DNA of 11,017 nucleotides. Source: an uncultured Clostridia bacterium (GTDB taxonomy: Bacteria > Bacillota > Clostridia > TANB77 > CAG-508). The stretch spans positions 1-11,017 of the forward strand of contig CAORJJ010000071.1 in the NCBI GenBank assembly GCA_948517135.1, in the 5' to 3' direction. A program made the position numbers and the translations under genes. Every line of letters starts with the position of its first letter. The stretch's first letter is position 1. Under the pieces are notes generated by a model. That model was given only the letters and a program-made list of their open reading frames with translations. It was not told the origin of the DNA and did not search any database. Shown in pieces: positions 1 to 5,618 of the stretch.

Positions 1-2
1 TA

Positions 3-176
3 GTAGATGATGAATTGTTTGATTCTTATGATGATGAGTTAATAAAGAAATTGGTAAAAATATCAAATGGACATAATTTTGGCGAAGGGTTGCTTCCTAA
101 AGATATAGATGAAATTATAAAAAGATTAGGAAGAAATAAGTCTAAAAATAAAGAAAATGAAGCATTAGAAAGATAA
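3..176 (+). CDS. C-terminal end of an unknown protein (5' end outside window)
   Basis: A reading frame is open from the first bases of the window (first full codon at base 3) to a TAA at 174-176. It gives 57 residues. The piece is acidic at its start (several Asp and Glu), has an amphipathic middle, and ends in a Lys/Glu/Asn-rich tail. I do not recognise the family. The other two forward frames carry stops within the first nine bases, so this is the only plausible coding frame. A ribosome binding site for the next micro-gene follows its stop by only a few bases, suggesting co-transcription. Its function cannot be judged without the missing N-terminal part. Confidence 0.5.
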   Translation, partial: VDDELFDSYDDELIKKLVKISNGHNFGEGLLPKDIDEIIKRLGRNKSKNKENEALER

Positions 177-196
177 TTTATAAAGGAGTTCTAAAT

Positions 197-275
197 ATGG
201 ATATAAAAGGACTTAGTAGGATATTCAGAATATAAAAAGAAAGTTAAATATAGAATAATGCTACTTGTATGGTAA
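197..275 (+). pseudogene. Frameshifted micro-gene, about 25 residues if repaired
   Basis: AAAGGAG at 182-188 is followed eight bases later by an ATG at 197, but that frame stops after 12 codons (TAA 233-235). If the run of four A at 205-208 is read as three, the frame continues to a TAA at 273-275. The repaired 25-residue product starts MDIKDLV and ends in a basic-hydrophobic segment, YKKKVKYRIMLLVW. The good ribosome binding site and the clean stop make a real small gene with a one-base insertion plausible. The lesion lies in a homopolymer, so it could also be a sequencing or assembly error. I cannot name the protein. It sits between an unknown gene and a small conserved gene, probably in one transcript. 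Confidence 0.4.
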
Positions 276-301
276 TATAAAGTTAGAAGGAGATTAAAAT
301 C

Positions 302-505
302 ATGAGTAAATATGAACCTTTATGGAAATATTTGAAAAATAATAATAAAGAAAATTATAAATTATCCTATGACGAAATTCAAAATATTTTAGGATTTAGT
401 ATAGACCATTCATTTTTAACTTATAAAAAAGAAGCAAAAGAATTTGGATATGAAGTAGGAAAAATATCAATGAAAGAGAAAACAGTAATTTTTAATAAAA
501 TATAA
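302..505 (+). CDS. Small conserved protein, DUF7662-like, function unknown
   Basis: The gene encodes 67 residues, with AGAAGGAG at 285-292 placed nine bases before the ATG. The sequence opens MSKYEPLWKYLK and has a central segment, ILGFSIDHSFL, then a Lys/Glu-rich stretch and a C-terminal KISMKEKTVIF. I recall this layout (start SKY-PLW, then a 'DHSFL-YKKE' core) from a family of small uncharacterised bacterial proteins, probably the one called DUF7662; the name is from memory and unverified. It has no membrane segment, signal peptide or cysteines. Its size, charge and predicted mixed alpha/beta content would fit a small nucleic-acid- or protein-binding module, but that is inference. The spacing suggests it is read with the upstream micro-gene. 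Confidence 0.7.
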   Translation: MSKYEPLWKYLKNNNKENYKLSYDEIQNILGFSIDHSFLTYKKEAKEFGYEVGKISMKEKTVIFNKI

Positions 506-513
506 AGTTTTAT

Positions 514-579
514 TATAATGCAACTAAAAGTTTGCAACAAAAAATCTTTAATAAAAATATAATTTGCAACCAAAAGTTG
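514..579 (+). promoter_or_regulatory. Two TATAAT boxes, each followed by a TGCAAC-YAAAAGTT repeat
   Basis: In the gap before the DUF2975 regulator gene, TATAAT occurs at 514-519 and 558-563. Each is followed at once by a near-identical box: TGCAACTAAAAGTTT at 519-533 and TGCAACCAAAAGTTG at 565-579. The second contains the inverted repeat CAAC-N5-GTTG. A third TGCAAC lies at 533-538. Clear -35 hexamers are not obvious, so the promoter assignment is tentative. The arrangement looks like a tandem promoter with operator boxes, possibly for autoregulation by the gene that follows. Confidence 0.35.
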
Positions 580-633
580 ATAGAAAAAAAGTATAAAAAA
601 TCCTAAAATTAACTACAAGGAGGAAGTAATCTA

Positions 634-1437
634 ATGAAGTTTGGAGATAATTTACAAAATTTAAGAAAATTAAAAAAGATGTCGCAAGAAAACCTAACAG
701 ATATAAATTCGTTAGATGAAGAAATAAAGATGAGTGTAGTTAAATTTAAAGCTGAAAAGCAAAAGAAAATGAAAGGGATTAGTAAAGCAATTTATGTACT
801 TGCAAGGATTGGAAAGATTGTTACAACAATATCAATTCCAATTATAGTATTTTTATTAATAGTTACACCAATATTTATAAGTAATATAGAATTAAGAGAT
901 AATATGATTGTATTTAAAGGAGCAAGAATAGATGATAAAATAACTATAACAGAAGAAAAATCAAATGATGGTATAACATTACAATTAAAAGCAAATGATG
1001 TTTTAATTGCAGATGCAAAAGATCAAGATACAATTTTACAAATGAAAAAAATATTAGAAAATAATTCTAAAGGGCAAATAATAGTTTTTTTAGAGCTAGG
1101 ATATGGATGTCTAATAGTTTGTTTAGTATTATATAGAATGACATTTAACAGATTAGAAAAGTTATTTATAAATATAAATCAAGGTGATACACCATTTACT
1201 TTAGAGAATGTTAGATATATTAAAGAAATGGCAAAACTTATGATTATAGCATTAATTTTGCCAACTGGTGGAGGAATTATATTTGAAACAATATTAAGAA
1301 CTGATTTAGATGTAGGTTTTGAACTTTTTGATGTAATACAAATATTATTCTTATTTGGAATATCATATATTTTTGAATATGGATATGAAATTCAATTAGA
1401 TTCAAGGGGGAAAATATATGGGGATGAAAATGAATAA
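634..1437 (+). CDS. XRE/DUF2975 membrane regulator with truncated helix-turn-helix
   Basis: The 267-residue protein starts like an XRE-type helix-turn-helix regulator (residues 1-19, FGDNLQNLRKLKKMSQE). It then jumps directly to the linker normally found after the domain (DINSLDEEIKMSVVKF, from residue 23). Residues of about 48-80 form a first membrane segment. An extracytoplasmic part follows, then three more hydrophobic segments near 145-170, 195-218 and 228-250. The C-terminal half, including TPFTLENVRYI and ISYIFEYGYEIQ, matches my memory of DUF2975. Relatives have an intact domain of about 65 residues, so around 50 residues seem to be missing in frame; DNA binding is probably lost while the membrane part stays readable. 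AAGGAGG at 617-623 lies ten bases before the ATG. The next gene overlaps its end by 20 bases. It could be a decaying regulator or a membrane-only derivative. Confidence 0.7.
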   Translation: MKFGDNLQNLRKLKKMSQENLTDINSLDEEIKMSVVKFKAEKQKKMKGISKAIYVLARIGKIVTTISIPIIVFLLIVTPIFISNIELRDNMIVFKGARIDDKITITEEKSNDGITLQLKANDVLIADAKDQDTILQMKKILENNSKGQIIVFLELGYGCLIVCLVLYRMTFNRLEKLFININQGDTPFTLENVRYIKEMAKLMIIALILPTGGGIIFETILRTDLDVGFELFDVIQILFLFGISYIFEYGYEIQLDSRGKIYGDENE

Positions 1438-1663
1438 GGAAAAATTTATAAGTAAATTAATAGAAAATCCTAATAGAAGTACTGATGAATGTAATATTAT
1501 TTATGATGTTTTAAATGAGAATGGTATTATTGGAAGAAAAAGTAAAGAAAAAATAAAACAAGAATTTATTGAAAATTTAAAGGTATCTGAAAAAGAAGCA
1601 AATGAAATTTATAATACATGTATGGGAATAATTATGAAGGATTTTTTTAGTAAGAATAATTAA
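1418..1663 (+). CDS. Small partner protein of the DUF2975 regulator, function unknown
   Basis: The gene encodes 81 residues, rich in Lys, Glu and Asn, with no membrane segment. The core runs MNKEKFISKLIENP, then a cysteine in DECNIIYDVLNENG, a glycine turn (IIGRKSKEKI), and a helical C-terminal half (EKEANEIYNTCMGII). From memory, small proteins of this layout (an MNKEKF start and an 'IIN-VLE' segment) often follow HTH/DUF2975 genes in clostridia. ATGs lie at 1418, 1424 and 1430. The AAGGGGG at 1404-1410 is seven bases before the first, which favours 1418, although the family resemblance begins at 1430. The 20-base overlap with the upstream gene suggests translational coupling and a shared role. 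The gene looks intact even though its partner has lost its DNA-binding core. Confidence 0.65.
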   Translation: MGMKMNKEKFISKLIENPNRSTDECNIIYDVLNENGIIGRKSKEKIKQEFIENLKVSEKEANEIYNTCMGIIMKDFFSKNN

Positions 1664-1794
1664 ATATTAATAATTTAAGGAGCAGATTTTTTAATTTGCT
1701 ATTTAAAGTTTATAGACAAATATTAACAAGAAATATCGGGTAAAGTAGAGTTTTATAAGCTAAAATTTATTTATGAACTTAAAAGGAGAAAAAT

Positions 1795-2109
1795 ATGAAC
1801 TGGTGTGAATCTATAAGTAGAGCTATTGAATATATAGAAAATAATTTAACAAATGATATAACTATTGAAGACATTTCAAATTATTCATATATATCATCAT
1901 TTTATTTTCAAAAAGGATTTTCTATTATTTGTGGTTATGGGTTAAGTGAATATATTAGAAATAGGAAGTTATCATGTGCAGGTTATGAAGTATTAAACAC
2001 AGATAATAAAATAATTGATATAGTTTTAAAATACGGATATGATTCTCCAGATAGCTTTACAAAAGCATTTACACTACTCCAACAGAAGTTCGAAGAGGTA
2101 GAAAAATAA
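1795..2109 (+). CDS. AraC-family regulator, DNA-binding half (split by frameshift)
   Basis: The 104-residue product covers a two-helix-turn-helix AraC domain at the N-terminus. The first unit is IEYIENNLTNDITIEDIS with SSFYFQKGFS, and the second is IIDIVLKYGYDSPDSFTKAF. The typical AraC ending (RFHG, then TP-E-RRG) is missing; after KAFT the frame runs into LLQQKFEEVEK and stops. In another frame, from 2073, the expected TTPTEVRRGRKIKEFAPLK continues without a stop into the next gene. The two halves are therefore one original gene of roughly 285 residues, with a C-terminal ligand-binding domain, broken by a net loss of about 13 bases. AAAAGGAG at 1781-1788 is six bases before the ATG. The product lacks the end of the second DNA-binding helix region and is probably inactive. 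Confidence 0.7.
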   Translation: MNWCESISRAIEYIENNLTNDITIEDISNYSYISSFYFQKGFSIICGYGLSEYIRNRKLSCAGYEVLNTDNKIIDIVLKYGYDSPDSFTKAFTLLQQKFEEVEK

Positions 2110-2159
2110 AAGAATTTGCACCTCTAAAAATAAATTTAAGTTTGAAAGGAGGCTATACT
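2070..2159 (+). pseudogene. Frameshift junction and linker of the split AraC/GyrI-like regulator
   Basis: Between the codons for KAF (ending 2070) and TPTEV (starting 2076) only five bases are present. The AraC pattern I recall (KAFTRFHGxTPT) needs 18, so about 13 bases appear to be lost. From 2073 the downstream frame is open through the linker (KIKEFAPLKINLSLKGGYT) and enters the ligand-binding domain without a stop. The expected size of the deletion rests on the remembered family pattern; the shift of frame and the continuous coding sense on both sides are seen directly. Confidence 0.6.
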
Positions 2160-2636
2160 ATGGAGTATAGATTAGAAGAAAAAGAATCATTTAAGGTTAT
2201 CGGATTAAAAAAGAACATAAAATATGAGAGTGCAAGTACAGATATACCTAAAATTTGGACAACATTTTTTTTGAAAAATTTATTCGGCAAAATAAAACCT
2301 AAATACACAATTAACTTTGATGCTACTATGGATAATAATACTTTTGATTACATGATATGCGATGAATATGAAGAGGGTTTGGCTGTTCCTAAAGGATTAG
2401 AAATTATGCAAATTCCGAAATTTACTTGGGCAATATTTACTTGCATAGGCCCATCAAATATCAAAATGCCAGAAATAAACGAAAAAATATTTACAGAATG
2501 GTTACCAAATTCCAACGATTATGATATTGCGGCAGGATATAATATTGAAATGTATTCAAATCCAAAAGATTATAAAAAAGGTGTTAATGATGAAAAATAT
2601 TATAGTGAGATTTGGATACCTATTAAAAGAAAATAA
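2160..2636 (+). CDS. GyrI-like effector-binding domain protein (C-terminal half of split AraC regulator)
   Basis: From the ATG at 2160 the product is 158 residues. It matches the GyrI-like/AraC_E_bind small-molecule-binding domain. An opening beta strand carries FKVIGLKKNI, a middle segment has TMDNNTFDYMICDEYE, and IPKFTWAIFTCIGP follows. The typical ending includes EWLPNSNDYDIAAGYNIEMY and YYSEIWIPIKRK. Such domains bind hydrophobic or cationic ligands in BmrR- and Rob-like regulators, and also exist as free-standing proteins. The upstream frame is open to about 2073, so this was probably the second half of the AraC gene. AAAGGAGG at 2145-2152, which encodes Lys-Gly-Gly in the linker, is seven bases before the ATG, so this half can probably be translated on its own. 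A TTG at 2142 precedes that site and is not a likely start. Confidence 0.75.
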   Translation: MEYRLEEKESFKVIGLKKNIKYESASTDIPKIWTTFFLKNLFGKIKPKYTINFDATMDNNTFDYMICDEYEEGLAVPKGLEIMQIPKFTWAIFTCIGPSNIKMPEINEKIFTEWLPNSNDYDIAAGYNIEMYSNPKDYKKGVNDEKYYSEIWIPIKRK

Positions 2637-2680
2637 TAAATTTTTTAAGGCAGATAATCTTGAATGTTAATAAGCATTGC

Positions 2681-2709
2681 TTGTAGCAACGGACTAATCC
2701 TTATATAAT
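2681..2709 (+). promoter_or_regulatory. Probable promoter of the XRE regulator gene
   Basis: TTGTAG at 2681-2686 and a perfect TATAAT at 2704-2709 are separated by 17 bases. They lie about 28 bases before the ATG of the following regulator gene. The -35 box matches the consensus only in its first three positions, so confidence is moderate. Confidence 0.5.
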
Positions 2710-2736
2710 AGTTTGTAAAGAAAGGAGTTGTTCAAA

Positions 2737-3243
2737 ATGTTAAAAGAAAATATTAAACAATTAAGAAAATCAAAAGGACTTTCACAAGAAGAACTTGCTA
2801 TTAAATTAAATGTAGTAAGACAAACAATTTCTAAATGGGAGCAAGGATTATCAGTTCCTGATTCAGAAATGTTAGTTACAATATCAGAAGTTCTTGAAAC
2901 ACCAGTAAGCACTTTACTTGGAGAAAATATTTCAGAGTCTAAAGTAGATGATTTAAAAGCAATTTCAGAAAAATTAGAGATAATAAATTTACAACTATTA
3001 CAAAGGGCTAATGCAAGAAGAAAAATAATTCATTGGATACTAATTTCATTATGTGCAATAATAATGATAATTTTCATCTATTTATTTTTGATAAATAGTC
3101 CTTATTTAGCCTGGGATTATAGTAATCCTGAAACAGCAGTTTTAGGAGTTGCTGTTCATTCGTTTGAATGGTTATTTATTAGGATAGCACCAATTATTTT
3201 TATTGCATCAATTATTGGGATTATATTAACTCGAAAGAAATGA
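2737..3243 (+). CDS. XRE-family transcriptional regulator with two membrane helices
   Basis: The protein has 168 residues. Residues 1-62 form an intact HTH_3 (XRE) domain: the start is LKENIKQLRKSKGLSQEEL, the recognition region is VVRQTISKWEQG, and the end is VLETPVSTLLGE. A charged linker (residues 65-95) leads to a first hydrophobic helix near 102-124 (IIHWILISLCAIIMIIFIYL) and a second near 145-165 (IAPIIFIASIIGIIL), closing with the basic tail TRKK. The domain should bind DNA on the cytoplasmic side while anchored in the membrane; the signal is unknown. AAAGGAG at 2721-2727 is nine bases before the ATG at 2737; a TTG at 2728 directly abuts the ribosome binding site and is rejected as the start. 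The TGA stop is also the first three bases of the palindrome that follows. It may regulate itself or its neighbours. Confidence 0.85.
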   Translation: MLKENIKQLRKSKGLSQEELAIKLNVVRQTISKWEQGLSVPDSEMLVTISEVLETPVSTLLGENISESKVDDLKAISEKLEIINLQLLQRANARRKIIHWILISLCAIIMIIFIYLFLINSPYLAWDYSNPETAVLGVAVHSFEWLFIRIAPIIFIASIIGIILTRKK

Positions 3244-3311
3244 AATTTAGGGACGTTCATCAAATTTCATTTAGAAAAAAAGTGAAATTAAAGGAACGTC
3301 CCTAAATTTCA
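3241..3311. repeat. Nested 71-base palindrome with GGGACGTTC arms (REP/MITE-like)
   Basis: The outer arms, 3241-3258 (TGAAATTTAGGGACGTTC) and 3294-3311, are perfect 18-base inverted repeats. Inside a symmetrical 4 x 4 internal loop, a second stem of ten pairs (3263-3272 with 3280-3289, one G-T pair) closes a seven-base A-rich loop. The motif TGAAATT or its complement appears in all four arms. From memory, palindromes with GGGACGTTC- or GGGACGGTTC-like arms are scattered through clostridial genomes and resemble REP elements mobilised by Y1 (IS200/RAYT-type) transposases. No transposase lies in this window. It overlaps the stop codon of the XRE gene. No T-run follows, so it is not a typical intrinsic terminator. 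Confidence 0.75.
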
Positions 3312-3312
3312 T

Positions 3313-3342
3313 TTGCAATTCCTACCAGTTTAGTAGTATAAT
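3313..3342 (+). promoter_or_regulatory. Promoter of the Rrf2 regulator gene with a degenerate operator
   Basis: TTGCAA at 3313-3318 and TATAAT at 3337-3342 are 18 bases apart, about 22 bases before the start codon. Overlapping them, 3318-3341 begins ATTCCTA and shares TAG at the matching right-hand position with the two operators before nifS. The shorter inverted repeat CTAC-N7-GTAG (3322-3336) also lies here. This is compatible with weak autoregulation by the Rrf2 protein. Confidence 0.6.
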
Positions 3343-3363
3343 TAATAAAATGGAGGTATGTTT

Positions 3364-3762
3364 ATGAAAATATCTACAAAAGGAAGATATGCTTTAAGAG
3401 TTATGATAGATTTAGCATTAAATAGTAATGGAAGATATGTAACTTCAAAAGAAATATCTGGTAGACAAGAAATATCAAATAAATACTTAGAACAAATTAT
3501 AGCAATGCTAAATAAGGCAGGTTATTTAGAAACAGCAAGAGGAAATGCAGGTGGATATAAACTAGTTAAAAAACCGAATGAATATAAAATTGGAGATATC
3601 CTAAAAGCAACAGAGGGGGATTTAGCACCAATAGATTGTCTAACAGAAGAAGGAAAATGTCAAAGACAAGAAAAATGTACAACATATTCTTTTTGGAAAG
3701 GGTTAGATGATGTAATTAACGAATATGTAAATAGTAAAACATTAGAAGATTTAATAAAATAG
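3364..3762 (+). CDS. iscR: Rrf2-family transcriptional regulator, IscR-like, probable Fe-S sensor
   Basis: The protein has 132 residues from the ATG at 3364. It opens with the Rrf2 signature MKISTKGRYALRVMIDLA. A winged helix-turn-helix covers roughly residues 20-70, with the wing LETARGNAGGYKL. Three cysteines lie in DCLTEEGKC and QRQEKC (C-X6-C-X5-C, about residues 98-112), the arrangement that in IscR-type members ligates a 2Fe-2S cluster. It is likely to repress the nifSU promoter just downstream and report cluster supply. GGAGG at 3352-3356 is seven bases before 3364 but only one base from an ATG at 3358, so 3364 is the chosen start. The gene has its own promoter and a terminator at 3784-3819. 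A CymR-like role in cysteine control is the main alternative; the cysteines and the nifS neighbour favour IscR. Confidence 0.88.
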   Translation: MKISTKGRYALRVMIDLALNSNGRYVTSKEISGRQEISNKYLEQIIAMLNKAGYLETARGNAGGYKLVKKPNEYKIGDILKATEGDLAPIDCLTEEGKCQRQEKCTTYSFWKGLDDVINEYVNSKTLEDLIK

Positions 3763-3783
3763 AAATCAAATATGATTAAGGAC

Positions 3784-3819
3784 GAACCACTTGAAATTCA
3801 AAAGTGGTTCTTTTGTTTT
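3784..3819 (+). terminator. Intrinsic terminator after the Rrf2 gene
   Basis: GAACCACTT (3784-3792) and AAGTGGTTC (3802-3810) form a perfect nine-pair stem with a nine-base loop. TTTTGTTTT (3811-3819) follows at once. This separates the regulator transcript from nifS, which has its own promoter a few bases later. Confidence 0.9.
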
Positions 3820-3823
3820 ATCA

Positions 3824-3847
3824 ATTCCTATTGACTTACTAGGAAAT
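3824..3847 (+). promoter_or_regulatory. Upstream operator (O1) of the nifSU promoter
   Basis: The site reads ATTCCTA-N9-TAGGAAAT and covers the -35 box. The inner half-sites TTCCTA and TAGGAA are exact inverted repeats. The same 24-base layout recurs at 3858-3881. Position and symmetry fit binding of an Rrf2 dimer, which is inference. Confidence 0.7.
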
Positions 3848-3859
3848 AGGCGTTATAAT
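3831..3859 (+). promoter_or_regulatory. Strong promoter of nifS-nifU
   Basis: TTGACT at 3831-3836 and TATAAT at 3854-3859 are separated by the ideal 17 bases. The predicted start of transcription is near 3866, about 30 bases before the nifS ATG. Both boxes are overlapped by the operator pair. Confidence 0.85.
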
Positions 3860-3881
3860 TCCTACTAGATTAATAGGAAAT
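3858..3881 (+). promoter_or_regulatory. Downstream operator (O2) of the nifSU promoter
   Basis: This second ATTCCTA-N9-TAGGAAAT site starts in the last bases of the -10 box and covers the predicted transcription start. It is shifted exactly 34 bases from O1, about three helical turns, so two dimers could sit on nearly the same face of the DNA. It ends two bases before the AAAAGGAG ribosome binding site of nifS. Confidence 0.7.
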
Positions 3882-3896
3882 GAAAAGGAGTTAGAA

Positions 3897-5078
3897 ATGA
3901 ATACTATATATTTAGATAATAATGCTACAACCAAAACAGATGAAGAAGTTGTAAAAGCTATGATGCCATATTTATTAGATAACTATGGAAATCCATCATC
4001 TATATACAAATTAGGAAGAGAAAATAGAAAAGTTGTTGAAGAATCAAGAGAAAAAATAGCAGAGATCTTAAATTGCAAGCCAGATGAAATTTACTTTACT
4101 TCAGGTGGAAGCGAAAGTGATAATACAGCAATTAGAGGAATTGCTTACAGTTATAAAAATAAAGGAAATCACATTATTACATCTAAAATCGAACATCCAG
4201 CAGTTTTAGAAACTTGCAAACAATTGGAAAAGGAAGGATTTGAAGTAAGTTATATTAGTGTAGGTGAAAATGGAATTATCAATTTAGAGGAGTTAAAAAA
4301 TGCTATAAAACCTACTAGTACACTTATTACAATAATGTTTGCAAATAATGAAATTGGAACAATACAGCCAATAGAAGAAATAGGAAAAATTGCAAAAGAG
4401 CATAATATTATTTTTCATACAGATAGTGTACAAGCAATTGGAAGTGTAGAAATAGATGTAGAAAAATTAAATATTGACAGTCTTTCATTATCAGCACATA
4501 AATTCTATGGACCAAAAGGAATTGGAGTTTTATATGTAAAAAAAGGAATAAAGTTTAACAAATTTATAAATGGAGGACATCAAGAAAAAAATAAAAGAGC
4601 AGGTACTGAAAATGTAGCAGGAATAGTAGGACTTTCTAAGGCTATGGAGCTTGCATACAGAGATTTAGAAGAACATAATAAAAAAATTAAAGAATTAAGA
4701 GATTATTATGTAAGTCAAGTAAAAGAAAAAATACCATATATAAAAATTAATGGAGATATGGAAAAAAGATTACCTGGAAATAGCAATATTTCATTTAGAT
4801 TTATTGAAGGAGAAAGCTTACTTTTAAATTTAGACTTAAAAGGAATTTGTGCATCAAGTGGTAGTGCTTGTACTTCAGGTTCACTTGACCCATCTCATGT
4901 ATTACTTGCAATAGGATTGCCTCATGAAATTGCACATGGTTCATTAAGAATTTCAATAGGAAAATATAATACAAAAGAAGAAATTGATTATGTTGTAGAA
5001 AGTTTAGTAGAAATAGTAGGCAGATTACGTGAAATGTCACCATTATGGGAGAAATTTATAGAGGAGGAAAATAAATAA
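3897..5078 (+). CDS. nifS: Cysteine desulfurase (NifS/IscS type)
   Basis: This 393-residue PLP-dependent enzyme converts cysteine to alanine and passes the persulfide sulfur to the scaffold NifU. Full family length and all key features are present: the start YLDNNATTK, the SGGSESDN loop (residues 69-76), His100 in EHPAV that stacks on PLP, Asp176 and Gln179 in HTDSVQA, the PLP lysine Lys202 in SAHKFYGPKG, RAGTEN (234-239), and the catalytic Cys325 on the mobile loop SGSACTSGSLDPSHVLLA. That loop is of the long NifS/IscS (group I) type. AAAAGGAG at 3883-3890 is six bases before the ATG. The gene is driven by the operator-bearing promoter just upstream, and its stop overlaps the nifU start by one base (TAATG), so the two are translationally coupled. 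In this organism it probably serves general Fe-S assembly rather than nitrogen fixation, since no nif genes are seen. Confidence 0.97.
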   Translation: MNTIYLDNNATTKTDEEVVKAMMPYLLDNYGNPSSIYKLGRENRKVVEESREKIAEILNCKPDEIYFTSGGSESDNTAIRGIAYSYKNKGNHIITSKIEHPAVLETCKQLEKEGFEVSYISVGENGIINLEELKNAIKPTSTLITIMFANNEIGTIQPIEEIGKIAKEHNIIFHTDSVQAIGSVEIDVEKLNIDSLSLSAHKFYGPKGIGVLYVKKGIKFNKFINGGHQEKNKRAGTENVAGIVGLSKAMELAYRDLEEHNKKIKELRDYYVSQVKEKIPYIKINGDMEKRLPGNSNISFRFIEGESLLLNLDLKGICASSGSACTSGSLDPSHVLLAIGLPHEIAHGSLRISIGKYNTKEEIDYVVESLVEIVGRLREMSPLWEKFIEEENK

Positions 5079-5500
5079 TGGAATATTCAGAAAAAGTAGT
5101 TGATCATTATACAAACCCACGAAATGTAGGAAAAATAGAAAATGCTTCTGGAATAGGAGAAGTTGGAAATCCTGTTTGCGGAGATATTATGAAAATGTTT
5201 ATTAAGGTAGAAAATAGTATTATAGTGGATGTAAAATTTAAAACTTTTGGATGTGGTGCAGCAATTGCAACAAGTAGTATTTCAACAGAAATGATAAAAG
5301 GAAAAACAATAGAAGAAGCATTAAAACTTAAAAACACAGATGTTGTAAATTCATTAGGTGGACTTCCACCAGTAAAATTACATTGCTCTGTTTTAGCAGA
5401 AGAAGCAATTCATGAAGCTATTGCAGATTATTACAGAAAAGAAGGAAAACTTACAGAGGAAGAAATAAAGGAAAAATGTAATTTAAAAGAACATCAGTAA
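5078..5500 (+). CDS. nifU: Fe-S cluster assembly scaffold protein NifU/IscU
   Basis: The protein has 140 residues and consists of the U-type scaffold domain alone, without the ferredoxin and C-terminal Nfu domains of full-length NifU. The three cluster-ligand cysteines are present: Cys34 in GNPVCGD (with the conserved Asp36), Cys59 in FGCGAAIA, and Cys103 in KLHCSVLAEEA. The segment SLGGLPPVKLHC matches the region that in other scaffolds contacts partner proteins. It receives sulfur from NifS and assembles 2Fe-2S or 4Fe-4S clusters for transfer to apo-proteins. GAGGAGG at 5061-5067, inside the end of nifS, is ten bases before the ATG, and the genes overlap by one base. No HscA/HscB or ferredoxin genes follow, as is usual in clostridia. 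I see no clear terminator directly after it. Confidence 0.96.
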   Translation: MEYSEKVVDHYTNPRNVGKIENASGIGEVGNPVCGDIMKMFIKVENSIIVDVKFKTFGCGAAIATSSISTEMIKGKTIEEALKLKNTDVVNSLGGLPPVKLHCSVLAEEAIHEAIADYYRKEGKLTEEEIKEKCNLKEHQ

Positions 5501-5563
5501 GTTGTCGTTAAGATTAAATAATAATATAATAACAAAAAGTTATAAAAAATTTAAAATCCATTC

Positions 5564-5593
5564 TTGACAAAATAAAAGAAAATTTTGTATAAT
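5564..5593 (+). promoter_or_regulatory. Consensus promoter of the MATE gene leader
   Basis: A perfect TTGACA (5564-5569) and a perfect TATAAT (5588-5593) are 18 bases apart. Transcription should start near 5600, which puts the whole terminator-like hairpin at 5619-5661 inside the leader of the MATE gene. Confidence 0.85.
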
Positions 5594-5618
5594 ATAAAAG
5601 TCATGGACAGCAGAATAA

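Noticed and set aside
519..579. TGCAAC repeats as a CRISPR fragment
   Set aside because: Only two full copies and one partial copy, unequally spaced and overlapping TATAAT boxes; no cas genes.
1681..1700. Hairpin AGCAGAT/ATTTGCT after the 81-residue gene as a terminator
   Set aside because: The seven-pair stem includes one G-T pair, the T-run lies in the loop and none follows the stem, so it is too weak to call.
2142..2159. TTG at 2142 as start of the GyrI-like protein
   Set aside because: It lies before the AAAGGAGG ribosome binding site; the ATG at 2160 has ideal spacing.
2728..2736. TTG at 2728 as start of the XRE regulator
   Set aside because: It directly abuts AAAGGAG with no spacing; the ATG at 2737 is nine bases away and matches the usual start of the domain.
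3358..3363. ATG at 3358 as start of the Rrf2 regulator
   Set aside because: Only one base separates it from GGAGG; the ATG at 3364 has seven-base spacing and starts the family signature MKISTKGRYA.
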